Shown here piece by piece: positions 63,594 to 64,000 of a stretch of DNA of 64,000 nt. The stretch covers positions 62,001 to 126,000 of the forward strand of contig JADZDD010000025.1 of the NCBI GenBank assembly GCA_020851235.1, given 5' to 3'. The position numbers were made by a program, and so were the translations under genes. Below the pieces are notes generated by a model. It was not told the origin of the DNA. It did not search any database and was given only the letters and a program-made list of their open reading frames with translations. Source of the stretch: Burkholderiales bacterium. GTDB taxonomy: Bacteria; Pseudomonadota; Gammaproteobacteria; Burkholderiales; Casimicrobiaceae. Numbering within the stretch: position 1 is the stretch's first letter; every line of letters starts with the position of its first letter.

Positions 63594-64000
63594 ATGCGCA
63601 CCCTCATCTGCGGCTCGCTCGCCTACGACACCATCATGGTGTTCCCGGACCGGTTCTCGCGGCACATCCTGCCCGATCAGGCGCAGGTGCTGTCGGTGTC
63701 GTTCCAGATCGGCGAGATGCGCCGTGAGTGGGGTGGCTGCGCCGGCAACATCGCCTACAACCTGGCCGGGATCGGCGGCGAGCCCGTGGTGATGGCCACC
63801 GTGGGCGACGACGGCATCGAGTATCGCGAGCGCCTTGCAGCGCTCGGCATCGGCGTCGACGGCGTGCGCCACGTCGCCGGCACGTACACCGGACAGGCGT
63901 TCATCATCACCGACCTCGACGACAACCAGATCACCGCATTCCACCCCGGCGCGATGAATTTCTCCGAGCAGAGCCGGGTCGGCGACGTCGCCGGCATCGG
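63594..64000 (+). CDS. PfkB-family carbohydrate/nucleoside kinase (cut by window edge)
   Basis: The first 135 residues of a PfkB kinase, running off the right end. The opening strand LICGSLAYDTIM, the GGCAGNIAYNLAGIGG block near residue 48 (substrate-binding GG motif) and TVGDDGIEYRERLAALGI near 72 are typical. The pattern resembles prokaryotic adenosine-kinase-like members, but sugar kinases cannot be ruled out without the C-terminal DTxGAGD motif. Confidence 0.88.
   Translation, partial: MRTLICGSLAYDTIMVFPDRFSRHILPDQAQVLSVSFQIGEMRREWGGCAGNIAYNLAGIGGEPVVMATVGDDGIEYRERLAALGIGVDGVRHVAGTYTGQAFIITDLDDNQITAFHPGAMNFSEQSRVGDVAGI

Overview
The window is GC-rich, gene-dense chromosomal DNA, most likely from a betaproteobacterium. 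The clearest sign is the gene order on the right, rplM-rpsI-argC-(coiled-coil membrane protein)-bactofilin-erpA-anmK-M23 peptidase-tyrS, which is a familiar betaproteobacterial arrangement. The tkt-gap-pgk-pyk block, argH divergent from an AlgZ/AlgR-type two-component pair, and a CIRCE-controlled groESL operon agree with this. I saw no rRNA, tRNA, CRISPR array, insertion sequence or prophage.

Layout. (1) 1-7033: the start of a sensor kinase, a DoxX protein and a three-gene RND efflux pump. (2) 7183-24611: a sulfur-oxidation island. It holds a dsrE-tusA-SQR-like-DUF1641 operon; a convergent operon dsrE3-shdrC1-B1-A-hyp-C2-B2-unknown-lbpA; a divergent sat; and the operon aprM-aprB-aprA followed by three small accessory genes, divergent from a LysR regulator. 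(3) 24657-31180: an operon for lipoate assembly (HDAC-family protein, LipS1-like, GGR/LipT-like flavoprotein, LipS2-like, lipoate-protein ligase fusion, GATase-like protein). (4) 31402-33670: groESL. (5) 33928-49960: DNA repair, amino-acid and sugar metabolism, glycolytic/Calvin enzymes, polyamine synthesis and tyrS. (6) 50035-64000: cell-wall, Fe-S, arginine and ribosomal genes, then small metabolic genes, a LytS/LytTR pair and a truncated PfkB kinase.

How the island should work (inference from family knowledge). Sulfane sulfur is relayed by DsrE/TusA-type proteins to the cytoplasmic sHdr complex. The lipoyl protein LbpA serves as cofactor carrier, and sulfite is produced. AprBA, with the membrane anchor AprM, oxidises sulfite and AMP to APS while passing electrons to the quinone pool, and Sat converts APS and pyrophosphate to sulfate and ATP. 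The neighbouring operon supplies the lipoyl group on LbpA. The complete route from sulfane sulfur to sulfate, plus maturation of its cofactor, therefore sits in about 24 kb.

The least explained parts are a 136-residue gene between shdrB2 and lbpA; an apparently intact HDAC-family deacylase heading the lipoate operon; a GATase-like protein without its catalytic cysteine; a DUF1641 protein built of three 60-residue repeats; small genes behind aprA; and a minus-strand terminator plus a 10-bp-arm palindrome upstream of rplM with no gene to explain them.
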